Source: JBLHUT01 sp047629975 (GTDB lineage: Bacteria > Pseudomonadota > Alphaproteobacteria > Rhodobacterales > Rhodobacteraceae). From it: DNA of 35,578 nucleotides. This document shows positions 1 through 10,805 of this stretch, piece after piece (positions within the stretch are counted from its first letter, which is position 1; every line of letters begins with the position of its first letter). The DNA lies in NCBI GenBank assembly GCA_047629975.1, contig JBLHUT010000005.1, positions 1 to 35,578 on the forward strand, given 5' to 3'. Both the position numbers and the translations under genes were made by a program. Under the pieces are notes generated by a model. That model saw only the letters and a list, made by a program, of their open reading frames with translations. It made no database searches and had not been told where the DNA came from.

Positions 1-1201
1 CCGCGCCCAGCGGATGCACCCCGTGGGTGATCCGTGCCAGAAACGCGGCGTCTTTGGGGTCAAGCCCTTCGGCGCGCGCCCCGGGCACAGCGCGCACAAA
101 CCGCCCGTCATGCTCGCCCGGCAACGGGCTGCGCAGTTGGGATTCCAGCGCAGCAATCACCGCCTCCGGAGCATCCATCGCAATCAGGCTGACCGGCACC
201 AGTCGCCGTGGACCAAGCCGCACGCCGCCCTCCAGCCCCTCGGACAAGAAATGCACCTCGCTATCGCCGCCCAAGCCGTGGGTGCGCATGGCCACCGCCT
301 CGACCATCGTGCGGTACGGGCCAACCTGTGCGCCCATCGGGTCGATCTCGGGGCGACCGTTGCGCAAAACGGCAATGTCTGTGGTTGTGCCGCCGATGTC
401 GGACACCAACGCGTCGTCGGCCTGTGTCAGCCAGCGTGCGCCCACCAAAGACGCCGCCGGACCGCTGAGGATTGTTTCGATCGGGCGGGCACGGGCCATC
501 TGCGCCCCGATCAGCGCACCGTCGCCGCGCACCACCATCAACGGCGCCGTGACACCCAACGCCGCAAGCCGCGACTGCGCCGAGGCAATCAGACGGTCAA
601 TCATCCCGATCAGGCGGGCGTTCAACACAGCCGTCATGGCGCGTTTGGGGCCATTCAACTTGGCCGACAATTGATGCGAGCAACTGACCGGAACACCGGT
701 GATCTGTGCGATCATCGCGGCGGCCTGTACCTCGTGAGCCGGATTACGGGTGGCAAATTGTGCCGCCACAGCAAAGGCCTGCACGTCGCCGTGCTGTTGC
801 AAAAACTGCTCAAGCGCGGCCGCATCGAAGGCCGCCGCCTCTGCGCCGGCGTGATTGTGGCCCCCTTGCATCACCAACCAAGGGTCGCCCTTAAGCGCAT
901 CGCGCAGCCCGTGGGTCTCAAGGTCACGTTCCTGAAATCCGATGTATACCAGCCCGACCCGCTCGCCCTGCCCTTCGACAAGGGCATTCGTGGCAAGCGT
1001 CGTCGACAGCGAGGCCATCGCGATCTGTGCCGGATCGGCACCAGAGGCCACCAGCACCGCCGCCACCGCCTCGCCAATCCCGACAGACAGGTCGTGCCGG
1101 GTCGTCAGCGCCTTGGCACTTGCAATCACGCGGGTCTCATCCTCGATCAGAACGGCATCCGAATAGGTGCCACCGGTGTCGATTCCCAAAAGCAACGCCA
1201 T
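1..1201 (-). CDS. Hydantoinase/oxoprolinase family protein (HyuA-like), 3' end beyond window
   Basis: The visible 400 residues are the N-terminal part of an ATP-dependent hydantoinase A / 5-oxoprolinase-type enzyme, a family that opens hydantoin or oxoproline rings at the cost of ATP. The start (ATG at 1199-1201) has a good upstream GGAGG-like site. Residues 6-14 read GIDTGGTYS, the first phosphate-binding loop of the actin-like ATPase fold, and a second loop DIGGTTTD lies about 290 residues in; both are hallmarks of the family. The SGPAASLVGA stretch just before the second loop is also typical. The frame is open to the left edge, so the C-terminal part is missing and no stop is visible. It lies 106 bp downstream of the ArsR-type regulator on the same strand, but no shared role is evident. 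Members differ in substrate (N-methylhydantoin, oxoproline, acetone), so the substrate is not assigned. Confidence 0.85.
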   Translation of the reverse strand, partial: MALLLGIDTGGTYSDAVLIEDETRVIASAKALTTRHDLSVGIGEAVAAVLVASGADPAQIAMASLSTTLATNALVEGQGERVGLVYIGFQERDLETHGLRDALKGDPWLVMQGGHNHAGAEAAAFDAAALEQFLQQHGDVQAFAVAAQFATRNPAHEVQAAAMIAQITGVPVSCSHQLSAKLNGPKRAMTAVLNARLIGMIDRLIASAQSRLAALGVTAPLMVVRGDGALIGAQMARARPIETILSGPAASLVGARWLTQADDALVSDIGGTTTDIAVLRNGRPEIDPMGAQVGPYRTMVEAVAMRTHGLGGDSEVHFLSEGLEGGVRLGPRRLVPVSLIAMDAPEAVIAALESQLRSPLPGEHDGRFVRAVPGARAEGLDPKDAAFLARITHGVHPLGA

Positions 1202-1307
1202 ATTTTCCTCCGTCAGATCCTGACCGAGGTAGTAGCGCCCTTTGCACCGTGGTCCAGCAGATTTGATGCCGCGATGTCGATTTTGAAACACCCGTGGCGG
1301 GCTGATG

Positions 1308-1667
1308 TCAGATCAGTTGATCCGGCGCGCAATACAGCCGGTGCAACACTGCGATCACGGCTTCGACCTCTGGCGAGCAGATCGAATAATAGACCGTTTG
1401 CCCCGCGCGGCGGGTCTCGACCACACCGGCAAGGCGCAATTTGCGCAAGTGGTGCGACATGGCAGGCTGGGACAAGCCGCACACATCAGCAAGCGACTGA
1501 ACGCTTTGCGGCCCCTCAAGCAAGCCGCACAAAACCTGAAGCCGCATGGGTTGCGACAACAGCAACATCAGGCCGGCGGCCTGTTCGATTTTGGGATCAA
1601 ATGCCGCCATATCCGTCGTGAGGGCCGTATCCGTCGTCGAAATTTGCCCATTGTCATCTTGTGTCAT
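1308..1667 (-). CDS. ArsR-family repressor, SqrR/BigR-like persulfide sensor
   Basis: A 119-residue winged-helix regulator of the ArsR family. The recognition-helix region is at about residues 64-78 (GLSQPAMSHHLRKL). It carries four cysteines: C47, C63, C97 and C113. The pair C47/C113 is 66 residues apart, the same separation as the persulfide-sensing pair of SqrR (C41/C107) and BigR (C42/C108), and C47 sits in the same helix context before the HTH. It is transcribed divergently from two YeeE/YedE transporter halves and a metallo-hydrolase, the classic BigR/SqrR target set. An AT-rich palindrome lies in the shared spacer. I infer a repressor that leaves DNA when the two cysteines form a polysulfide bridge. 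The acidic N-terminal extension (residues 1-25) is unlikely to matter for DNA binding. Confidence is high for the family and good for the sensor subclass. Confidence 0.85.
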   Translation of the reverse strand: MTQDDNGQISTTDTALTTDMAAFDPKIEQAAGLMLLLSQPMRLQVLCGLLEGPQSVQSLADVCGLSQPAMSHHLRKLRLAGVVETRRAGQTVYYSICSPEVEAVIAVLHRLYCAPDQLI

Positions 1668-1689
1668 GGTACTTTTTACATCCGGTCTC

Positions 1690-1718
1690 TTGTATATCTG
1701 TAAATGCTTATATATAAA
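1690..1718 (+). promoter_or_regulatory. Sigma70-type promoter for the pmp-blh operon
   Basis: TTGTAT at 1690-1695 and TATAAA at 1713-1718 are separated by 17 bp. This is a good vegetative promoter in an otherwise GC-rich genome, placed about 60 bp before the first transporter start. It overlaps the palindrome at 1693-1714. Confidence 0.6.
1693..1714. promoter_or_regulatory. Putative operator for the SqrR/BigR-like repressor
   Basis: An imperfect AT-rich inverted repeat, TATAT at 1693-1697 and ATATA at 1710-1714 with further matching positions inside. It lies between the divergent repressor and transporter genes and covers the space between the -35 and -10 elements. BigR-type repressors bind AT-rich palindromes in this position, so autorepression plus repression of the operon is the natural reading. 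Confidence 0.55.
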
Positions 1719-1779
1719 TTATGGAATACGATCAAGCCGCCAAATCATACCGCAAAATTACACAGAGTCGGAACACGCC

Positions 1780-2208
1780 ATGGAAACCAGCTTTACACCT
1801 GTCCTGTCCCTTTTGGGCGGAGGCCTTATCGGCGTGTCAGCCGTCTTGCTGATGGGATTGAACGGAAAGATTGCCGGGATCAGCGGTATCTTGTCCCGCT
1901 TGTTGACCAAAGACATCGGCGGCGCCGCCGAACGGCCGGGCTTGTTCTTTGTTCTCGGGTTGCTGCTTGCGGCACCGGTCTGGATGCTGGTCACGGGACA
2001 ATGGCCGCAACAAACGATTTCGGCAGGCCCTGTTGCCCTGATCATTGCCGGGCTGGCCGTGGGCTATGGCTCGGTTACCGGAAACGGCTGCACATCGGGG
2101 CATGGTGTCTGCGGATTGTCGCGCCTGTCGGGCCGCTCGATGGTGGCAACGGCCACATTCATGAGCACCGCCGCAATCACTGTCTTTGTCATGCGTCATG
2201 TCATTTAA
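1780..2208 (+). CDS. YeeE/YedE family half-transporter (PmpA-like)
   Basis: A 142-residue membrane protein with four hydrophobic segments. It carries the YeeE/YedE signature GNGCTSGHGVCGLSR (about residues 102-116) with its conserved cysteines. In full-length YeeE the corresponding cysteines pass thiosulfate through the membrane. Here the transporter is split into two short proteins, this one and the next, as in the bigR operons of Xylella and Agrobacterium. I chose the ATG at 1780 because residues METSFTPV begin the conserved first helix. The open frame continues upstream through the promoter region, and the Shine-Dalgarno match is weak. Likely role: uptake or export of a reduced sulfur compound under control of the divergent repressor. 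Confidence 0.85.
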   Translation: METSFTPVLSLLGGGLIGVSAVLLMGLNGKIAGISGILSRLLTKDIGGAAERPGLFFVLGLLLAAPVWMLVTGQWPQQTISAGPVALIIAGLAVGYGSVTGNGCTSGHGVCGLSRLSGRSMVATATFMSTAAITVFVMRHVI

Positions 2209-2220
2209 AGGAGCGATATC

Positions 2221-2652
2221 ATGAAAAATGCAAGTGGACTTATCGCCGGTTTCATCTTTGGCCTCGGATTGCTGGTTTCGGGCATGTCCGATCCGGCAAA
2301 AGTGCAAAACTTTCTTGATATCTTCGGCACATGGGACCCAAGCCTTGCGTTTGTGATGGGCGGTGCGATCCTTGTGACGCTGCCGGGTTTCCGGCTGTTG
2401 ACCCGCAGGCCCGCGCCAATGTTCGGGCCGAACTTCCATCTGCCGACGCGCAACGATATCGACCGCCCGCTTGTGCAGGGTGCCGCCGCATTCGGCATCG
2501 GCTGGGGTTTGGGAGGGTTTTGCCCCGGGCCTGCGCTGACGTCGCTGCCGATCGGGGCTTCGGGAACGGTCTATTTCGTGCTCTCGATGTTGCTTGGCAT
2601 GTGGTTTGCACGCTGGTTGAGCACACGCCCGAGCGGAAAAATATTAGCCTGA
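2221..2652 (+). CDS. YeeE/YedE family half-transporter (PmpB-like)
   Basis: A 143-residue partner of the preceding gene, 12 bp downstream with a strong AAGGAG ribosome site. It starts with a hydrophobic helix (GLIAGFIFGLGLLVSGM). It has the second-half signature GWGLGGFCPGPAL (about residues 98-110), whose Cys-Pro-Gly is conserved in YeeE/YedE proteins. Together the two products should form one complete sulfur-compound channel. Gene order (two transporter halves, then a metallo-hydrolase) matches the BigR operon. Confidence 0.87.
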   Translation: MKNASGLIAGFIFGLGLLVSGMSDPAKVQNFLDIFGTWDPSLAFVMGGAILVTLPGFRLLTRRPAPMFGPNFHLPTRNDIDRPLVQGAAAFGIGWGLGGFCPGPALTSLPIGASGTVYFVLSMLLGMWFARWLSTRPSGKILA

Positions 2653-2700
2653 TCCAACAATCCTGCCTAAGCTGTCCCACTATATCATAACGGAGGTACA

Positions 2701-3585
2701 ATGCCACATTTTCCCACCGACCTATCTGTCGCTCCCCAAATCACCGCGTTTTTCGATGAGGACAGCAATACCTTCAGCTATGTGGTCAAAGACCCGCAAA
2801 GCCCGTCCTGTGCAGTGATCGACTCGGTCATGGACATTGATCTGGCCGCCGGCCGCATCACCTATACCCACGCCGATGCGATCATCGCCCACATCCGTGC
2901 GCATGACCTGACGCTGGAGTGGATTATCGAAACCCATGTCCATGCCGATCACCTTTCGGCAGCGCCCTATATCCAACAAGAGTTGGGCGGCAAAATCGGG
3001 ATCGGTGAAAAGATCATGGTGGTTCAGGACACCTTTGGAAAGGTGTTCAACGAAGGAACCGAGTTTCAGCGCGACGGCTCGCAGTTCGATGCCTTGTTCA
3101 AGGACGGCGACACCTATTCGATCGGGACGATGCAGGCTTTTGTCATCGCCACCCCCGGGCACACGCCCGCGTGCATGGTGCATGTGATCGGCAATGCCGC
3201 CTTTACGGGCGACACCCTGTTCATGCCCGATGGCGGTTCGGCGCGGGCCGATTTTCCGGGCGGCGACGCAGGGGAGTTGTACGATTCGATCATGAAGGTC
3301 CTGTCGCTGCCCGACGAAACCCGCCTGTTCATGTGCCACGATTACGGCCCCAACGGTCGCGAAATCCGGTATGAAACTACGGTTGCAGATGAAAAATCCG
3401 ACAACATCCACGTCGGTGGCGGCAAATCCAAAGAGGATTTTGTCGCGTTCCGCACCGCACGGGACAAACAGCTGGCCATGCCCCGCCTGATCATTCCCGC
3501 GTTGCAGATCAACATGCGCGCAGGCACGCTTCCCGCCGATTCTGACGGAAACCCGATGCTCAAGGTCCCTCTCAACAAGCTGTGA
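2701..3585 (+). CDS. blh: Persulfide dioxygenase-like MBL-fold metallo-hydrolase (Blh)
   Basis: A 294-residue metallo-beta-lactamase-fold protein of the ETHE1/Blh group. Its mono-iron site is readable: the HVHADH motif at residues 79-84, H154 in PGHTP, D171 in GDTLF and H213 in MCHDYGP. ETHE1-type enzymes oxidise glutathione persulfide to sulfite with O2. Blh proteins from bigR operons are required for hydrogen sulfide detoxification. There is no fused rhodanese domain. A strong GGAGG precedes the start and it is the third gene of the repressor-controlled operon. The 294-residue length is longer than human ETHE1 (about 250) but normal for the Blh branch. Confidence 0.87.
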   Translation: MPHFPTDLSVAPQITAFFDEDSNTFSYVVKDPQSPSCAVIDSVMDIDLAAGRITYTHADAIIAHIRAHDLTLEWIIETHVHADHLSAAPYIQQELGGKIGIGEKIMVVQDTFGKVFNEGTEFQRDGSQFDALFKDGDTYSIGTMQAFVIATPGHTPACMVHVIGNAAFTGDTLFMPDGGSARADFPGGDAGELYDSIMKVLSLPDETRLFMCHDYGPNGREIRYETTVADEKSDNIHVGGGKSKEDFVAFRTARDKQLAMPRLIIPALQINMRAGTLPADSDGNPMLKVPLNKL

Positions 3586-3983
3586 TGCCTGAGAGTGCGG
3601 ATTTCAAAGCGTTCCAACCGGTTGGTGCTCTCTTGCAACGTGGCGTTGCGGTTGATTGAAATGACCTGACCGGCGTATCAGCACAACACCGGCCTGCGGC
3701 CAGAGGTCCGGCACGGACCGGCCGGATTCAGCATCACCCTGGCGCAGGCTGGCGAACCCCGCCCGCCAGTCGGTTTCCAACAGGTGCATGTGCGCGCGCG
3801 TGATGCAAACGATCAACAGGGCAGTCTTTTTCAGACACCCCGTTTCTTCCCGACCGTCTGGTTCAAAAGCACGAAGCGACGGCCCTTGCTGTAAACGACT
3901 GCCTGTTTGCAGGCGCACCGCCCTTGTGCAACAGATGAAAATGCCAAAAGAATAAGCAGGTGTTCATTTTTGGGAGGTTCAAG
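3586..3983. other. 398-bp intergenic stretch, no supported gene
   Basis: No recognisable gene lies between the blh stop and the acyl-CoA dehydrogenase start. A 104-codon minus-strand frame (3604-3918) resembles nothing I know, has no ribosome site and may be decayed coding sequence. Two short inverted repeats are visible: GGTCCG-gca-CGGACC at 3705-3719 and a GCCTG/CAGGC hairpin near 3901-3914. The 60 bp next to the dehydrogenase are AT-richer and probably hold its promoter; a good GGGAGG site precedes the start. Confidence 0.5.
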
Positions 3984-5126
3984 ATGGACTTTGGATTAAG
4001 CGACGAGCAAAACGCGATTTTCGAAATGGCGCAGGCGTTCGGGGCCGATGTGATCGCCCCGAATGCGCGCCAATGGGAAGCCGAAGGCTGCATTCCCAAA
4101 ACGCTTTGGCCCGAGTTGGGCGCATTGGGCTTTGCAGGACTTTATGTCAGCGAACAAAGCGGCGGCGCAGGCTTGTCGCGGCTCGATGCGACGCTGGTAT
4201 TCGAGGCATTGTCCCAGTCCTGTGCCTCGGTGGCGGCTTTTCTGTCGATCCACAACATGTGCGCCCGCATGATCGACAGCTATGGCTCGGACGAGTTGAA
4301 AGCCCGCCTGTTGCCCGGTGCCCTGAGCATGGACACGGTGCTGAGCTATTGCCTGACGGAACCGGGATCGGGGTCGGACGCCGCCGCGTTGAAAACCCGC
4401 GCCTTGCGCACAAACGACGGCTACGCACTGACGGGGACCAAGGCGTTTATCTCGGGGGGGGGCTATTCAGACGCCTACATCGTGATGGCGCGCACCGGTG
4501 ATGACGGCACAAAAGGGATCTCGGCCCTGATCGTCGAGGCCGATGCCGCGGGGCTGTCTTTCGGCGGGCTCGAGGACAAGATGGGCTGGCGCAGTCAACC
4601 AACCCGTGCGGTGCAGCTTGATGCGTGCAAAACCCCTGCCGCGAACCTTTTGGGCGACGAGGGCGCCGGTTTTCGCTATGCCATGGCCGGGCTGGACGGG
4701 GGGCGATTGAACATCGCGGCCTGTTCGTTGGGGGCGGCACAATCGGCGCTCGACAAAACGCTGGCTTATATGGCCCAGCGAGAGGCATTCGGCAAACCGA
4801 TCAACCAGTTTCAGGGTCTTCAATTCCGTCTGGCCGACATGGAAATCGAACTTCAGGCCGCGCGCACATTCTTGCGACAGGCGGCATGGAAGCTGGATAC
4901 CGGCGCGCACGATGCGCCGCAATTCTGCGCCATGGCCAAGAAGTTCGTAACCGAAACCGGATCAAAAGTGGCCGATCAATGCCTGCAATTGCATGGCGGT
5001 TACGGCTATCTGGCGGATTACGGGATCGAAAAGATTGTCCGCGACTTGCGGGTGCACCAGATCCTTGAAGGGACCAACGAAATCATGCGTGTGATCACAG
5101 CCCGTGCGCTGTTGGCAAAATCATGA
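3984..5126 (+). CDS. Acyl-CoA dehydrogenase, probably isobutyryl-CoA dehydrogenase
   Basis: A 380-residue FAD flavoprotein that desaturates short acyl-CoA thioesters. Visible signatures are CLTEPGSGSDA (flavin/substrate loop, about residue 125), QFQGLQFRLADME (about residue 275), the LQLHGGYGY segment, and ILEGTNEIMR near the C-terminus, whose first glutamate matches the catalytic base of this family. The start at 3984 gives MDFGLSDEQ, the usual N-terminus, and has GGGAGG upstream; an upstream in-frame ATG lacks one. The next two genes encode the following valine-pathway steps, and the stop overlaps the next start (ATGA). Isobutyryl-CoA (ACAD8-like) is therefore the most likely substrate, with other branched acyl-CoAs possible. 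Confidence 0.88.
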   Translation: MDFGLSDEQNAIFEMAQAFGADVIAPNARQWEAEGCIPKTLWPELGALGFAGLYVSEQSGGAGLSRLDATLVFEALSQSCASVAAFLSIHNMCARMIDSYGSDELKARLLPGALSMDTVLSYCLTEPGSGSDAAALKTRALRTNDGYALTGTKAFISGGGYSDAYIVMARTGDDGTKGISALIVEADAAGLSFGGLEDKMGWRSQPTRAVQLDACKTPAANLLGDEGAGFRYAMAGLDGGRLNIAACSLGAAQSALDKTLAYMAQREAFGKPINQFQGLQFRLADMEIELQAARTFLRQAAWKLDTGAHDAPQFCAMAKKFVTETGSKVADQCLQLHGGYGYLADYGIEKIVRDLRVHQILEGTNEIMRVITARALLAKS

Positions 5127-6151
5127 GTACCGATATCGAGATCCGGAAAAACGGCGCCGTCGGCCACATCACCCTGAACCGTCCCGACGCACTGAACGCG
5201 CTGACCTACGAGATGTGCCTTCAAATCGATGCCGCCCTGATTGCATGGGCGACAGACGACGCGGTTTTGATGGTTGTGATCGACGCCACAGGCCCACGAG
5301 CGTTTTGCGCAGGGGGCGACATTGCCCGGATGTACGCCACTGGCATGGCAGGTGATTACGACTACGGGCGGCGGTTCTGGGCTGACGAGTACCGGATGAA
5401 CGCCCGCATAGCCGCCTATCCCAAACCGGTGGTCAGCTTTTTACACGGGTTCACGATGGGCGGCGGTGTGGGCGCGGGGTGCCACGGCGCGCACCGGATC
5501 GTTTGCGAAACCTCGAAGATCGCGATGCCGGAATGCGGTATCGGGCTGGTGCCGGATGTGGGCGGCTCGTTGCTGTTGACGCGCGCGCCGGGGCGGCTGG
5601 GGGCGTATCTTGGCACAACCGGCGCACGGATGGGTCCGGCCGATGCGATCCATGCCGGTTTTGCCGACGTGTTCATCCCCCAAGCCGACTGGCCCGCCCT
5701 CAAGGAAACCCTGTTCAAAACCGCCGACACACGCGCCATCATTCCCGCCACTCCCGGTGCGTCAGAGCTTGCTGCACAACAGCCCGTCATCGACCGGCTC
5801 TTTGCAAGTGACACCATGGCCGGCATCATGAACGCGCTTGCAAACGACCGCTCGGAATTTGCCGCCGCCACGCAGGCCACGCTTGCCAAGCCCTCACCAC
5901 TGGCCATGGCCTGCCTGCTGGAGATGATCCGCCGCCTGAAACAGACGCCGACGATGCGCGCCGCTCTCGAGCTTGAATACCGTTTCACCTATCGCGCGAT
6001 GGAGCACAGCGCGTTTCTGGAAGGGATCCGCGCGGCGATCATCGACAAGGACAGATCACCGAAATGGCGTTATAATTCGCCAGTGGATGTCCCCGCACAA
6101 GATATCGAACAGATGCTCGCCCCCTTGGGCGCCGCCACGCTTACGTTTTAA
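5123..6151 (+). CDS. 3-hydroxyisobutyryl-CoA hydrolase (HIBCH-like)
   Basis: A 342-residue crotonase-fold protein. The oxyanion-hole motifs are RAFCAGGDIARMY (about residues 54-66) and HGFTMGGGVG (about 111-120). The segment MPECGIGLVPDVGG carries the Glu and Asp that match the catalytic pair of human HIBCH (E143/D151), which separates this hydrolase from ordinary enoyl-CoA hydratases. The length, longer than the 260 residues of simple hydratases, also fits HIBCH. The product, free 3-hydroxyisobutyrate, is the substrate of the next gene. The start codon overlaps the preceding stop by 4 bp, implying translational coupling. Confidence 0.87.
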   Translation: MSTDIEIRKNGAVGHITLNRPDALNALTYEMCLQIDAALIAWATDDAVLMVVIDATGPRAFCAGGDIARMYATGMAGDYDYGRRFWADEYRMNARIAAYPKPVVSFLHGFTMGGGVGAGCHGAHRIVCETSKIAMPECGIGLVPDVGGSLLLTRAPGRLGAYLGTTGARMGPADAIHAGFADVFIPQADWPALKETLFKTADTRAIIPATPGASELAAQQPVIDRLFASDTMAGIMNALANDRSEFAAATQATLAKPSPLAMACLLEMIRRLKQTPTMRAALELEYRFTYRAMEHSAFLEGIRAAIIDKDRSPKWRYNSPVDVPAQDIEQMLAPLGAATLTF

Positions 6152-6163
6152 GGAGACCACGTT

Positions 6164-7036
6164 ATGAAGATCGGATTTATCGGACTGGGAAACATGGGCG
6201 CGCCAATGGCCGCCAATCTGGTTGCCGCCGGACACGAGGTCACAGGCTTTGATACCGCCGCCCCGATGCCCGCTGGCGTGCACACAGCTACAACCGCCGC
6301 TGCCGCCGCAACAGGGGCGCAAGTGGTAATCACGATGCTGCCGAACGGCGCAATCCTGCGTGCGGTCGCCGAACAGATCCATTCCGTAATGGCAAAGGGC
6401 GCGGTGCATCTGGATTGCTCGACAGTCGATGTGGAAAGCGCCCGCGCCACAGCCAAATCGGCCAGCGCGCAGGGCTTTGCAGCCGTTGACGCGCCTGTGT
6501 CGGGCGGCATCGGCGGGGCGGCTGCCGGAACACTGACATTCATGGCGGGCGGAACCACACAGGCCTTTGCCGTGGTTGCGCCCCTGTTCGACATCATGGG
6601 CCAAAAGGCCGTGCATTGCGGCGACGCAGGCGCAGGACAGGCGGCCAAAATCTGTAACAACATGATCCTTGGTGTGACGATGATCGCCACCTGCGAGGCC
6701 TTTGCGCTCGCTGACAAACTGGGGCTTGACCGTCAAAAGATGTTCGACGTGGTTAGCACCTCGTCCGGGTACAGCTGGTCGATGAACGCGTATTGCCCCG
6801 CCCCCGGCATTGGCCCCAAAAGCCCCGCCGACAACGATTACAAACCCGGTTTCGCCGCCGAACTGATGCTCAAAGACCTGCGGCTAAGCCAGCAAGCCGC
6901 CGAAGGGGCCGACGCAGACACCCCCCTCGGAGAGGCCGCGACCGAGCTTTACCGCCGTTTCGTCGAAGACGAGGACGGTTTGGGCAAGGATTTCTCGGCG
7001 ATGTTGCCGCGCTTTGAAAAGCGCGGCCACGATTAG
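6164..7036 (+). CDS. mmsB: 3-hydroxyisobutyrate dehydrogenase
   Basis: A 290-residue beta-hydroxyacid dehydrogenase that oxidises 3-hydroxyisobutyrate to methylmalonate semialdehyde with NAD+. The N-terminal GFIGLGNMGAPMA is the dinucleotide-binding loop. DAPVSGGIGGA (about residue 110) is the substrate signature. GAGQAAKICNN carries the conserved catalytic lysine (about residue 165), and the KDLRL helix is typical of the C-terminal domain. AAGGAG lies upstream, 12 bp after the hydrolase stop. It completes a three-gene valine-degradation run; the semialdehyde dehydrogenase (mmsA) is not in the window. It converges on uvrA with only 8 bp between the genes. Confidence 0.92.
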   Translation: MKIGFIGLGNMGAPMAANLVAAGHEVTGFDTAAPMPAGVHTATTAAAAATGAQVVITMLPNGAILRAVAEQIHSVMAKGAVHLDCSTVDVESARATAKSASAQGFAAVDAPVSGGIGGAAAGTLTFMAGGTTQAFAVVAPLFDIMGQKAVHCGDAGAGQAAKICNNMILGVTMIATCEAFALADKLGLDRQKMFDVVSTSSGYSWSMNAYCPAPGIGPKSPADNDYKPGFAAELMLKDLRLSQQAAEGADADTPLGEAATELYRRFVEDEDGLGKDFSAMLPRFEKRGHD

Positions 7037-7044
7037 CGCGCGCC

Positions 7045-9921
<2,877 letters not shown>

Positions 9922-9985
9922 GGCCCACCTCTTGCTTCGTCACGCACACATAGGGGGGCTGGCCTGACTCTCCAACAAATAATTG

Positions 9986-10000
9986 GAACGAAGGATGAAC
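9986..10000 (-). promoter_or_regulatory. SOS (LexA) box of uvrA
   Basis: The 15 bp read GAAC, seven bases, GAAC, which on the uvrA strand is GTTC-N7-GTTC, the direct-repeat LexA box of alphaproteobacteria. It sits 65 bp upstream of the uvrA start, where LexA sites usually lie. Confidence 0.8.
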
Positions 10001-10060
10001 TTCCCGAATGAATTCGAACAGCCCTACCCGAATATGCGCCCCCGCGCCACCTCAACAGCA

Positions 10061-10087
10061 CGATCAGGCATCAAACTGCCTGAATCG
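10061..10087. repeat. Short inverted repeat between uvrA and the DUF924 gene
   Basis: CAGGCA (10065-10070) and TGCCTG (10077-10082) flank a 6-nt loop, with an outer CGAT/ATCG match. It lies downstream of the DUF924 gene and upstream of uvrA. There is no T-run on either side, so it is either a weak factor-assisted terminator or an operator. Confidence 0.4.
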
Positions 10088-10141
10088 TGAACATCACAAG
10101 CGTGGCCCCGCCCCCTGCGCCTCCCCTGCGGCGAAAAGAGC

Positions 10142-10747
10142 CTAGACCGCTTCGGAAGGACCGCCCGACAACGCCTCCAACAGCGCAGAATATCCGTTAC
10201 TCTCAAGATACGCCATTTCCGCACCGGAGGATTTGCGCCCCAACGCAACATTGCGCGCAGGGAACCGCCCGAATTTGCGGATCACCTCACGGTGGGCCCG
10301 CGCGTGCAGCAAATTGTCTGCGCCGGTCTCTGGCATGCGCTGAACAAACAAACGCACGGCGCGGTCCTGATCCTCAAGATATTCGGAATGGACCAGCGGC
10401 ATGTAAAAGAACTGCCGCTGCGGTTCTGCGATCCGCCGGTCCCAGTCAAGCGCAATGGCCTGCTTGGCCGCCGCCCGCGCCAACGCATCCGACGCAAAGG
10501 CCTCGGCGGTGCCGCGATGGATGTTGCGCGACAACTGATCCGCCAGAAGCAGATAGGCCAGCGTGGTGTCCGGCGCACTGCGCCACGACTGAAGCAGGCC
10601 CGCCTTCAGATCCGCCAGCGCCGAGCCAAAGCGCGCCGAGCATTGTGCATCAAACTCGGGGTCCCCCCGATACCAATCCGACGGGCTGCATTCGGAGAGC
10701 CAGAAATCCGTCACCTGCGCGGCTGTGACTGCGGGGTCTTGTGCCAT
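10142..10747 (-). CDS. DUF924 family protein
   Basis: A 201-residue all-helical cytoplasmic protein of DUF924, a family without a settled function and with tetratricopeptide-like helices. Recognisable landmarks are VTDFWL near the N-terminus, LLLADQLSRNIHRGT (about residues 65-79, the DQ.SRN core), FFYMPLVHSEYLEDQ (about 113-127) and the closing region KFGRFPARN. Length is normal. The start at 10747 has AGGGAG at good spacing. It lies between the MFS gene and uvrA on the same strand, with 58 bp and 220 bp spacers, and nothing in the neighbourhood suggests a role. Confidence 0.85.
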   Translation of the reverse strand: MAQDPAVTAAQVTDFWLSECSPSDWYRGDPEFDAQCSARFGSALADLKAGLLQSWRSAPDTTLAYLLLADQLSRNIHRGTAEAFASDALARAAAKQAIALDWDRRIAEPQRQFFYMPLVHSEYLEDQDRAVRLFVQRMPETGADNLLHARAHREVIRKFGRFPARNVALGRKSSGAEMAYLESNGYSALLEALSGGPSEAV

Positions 10748-10805
10748 ATCTTCTGCTCCCTGATTACGCCCCTAACATGGGAACGTTTCCGCCGCGTTCA
10801 AGCGA

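Noticed and set aside
14..1621. 535-codon plus-strand frame
   Set aside because: Antisense to the hydantoinase gene and the repressor, with Arg/His-rich composition and no family features.
10061..10087. Inverted repeat considered as an intrinsic terminator
   Set aside because: No T-run on either strand; kept only as a repeat.
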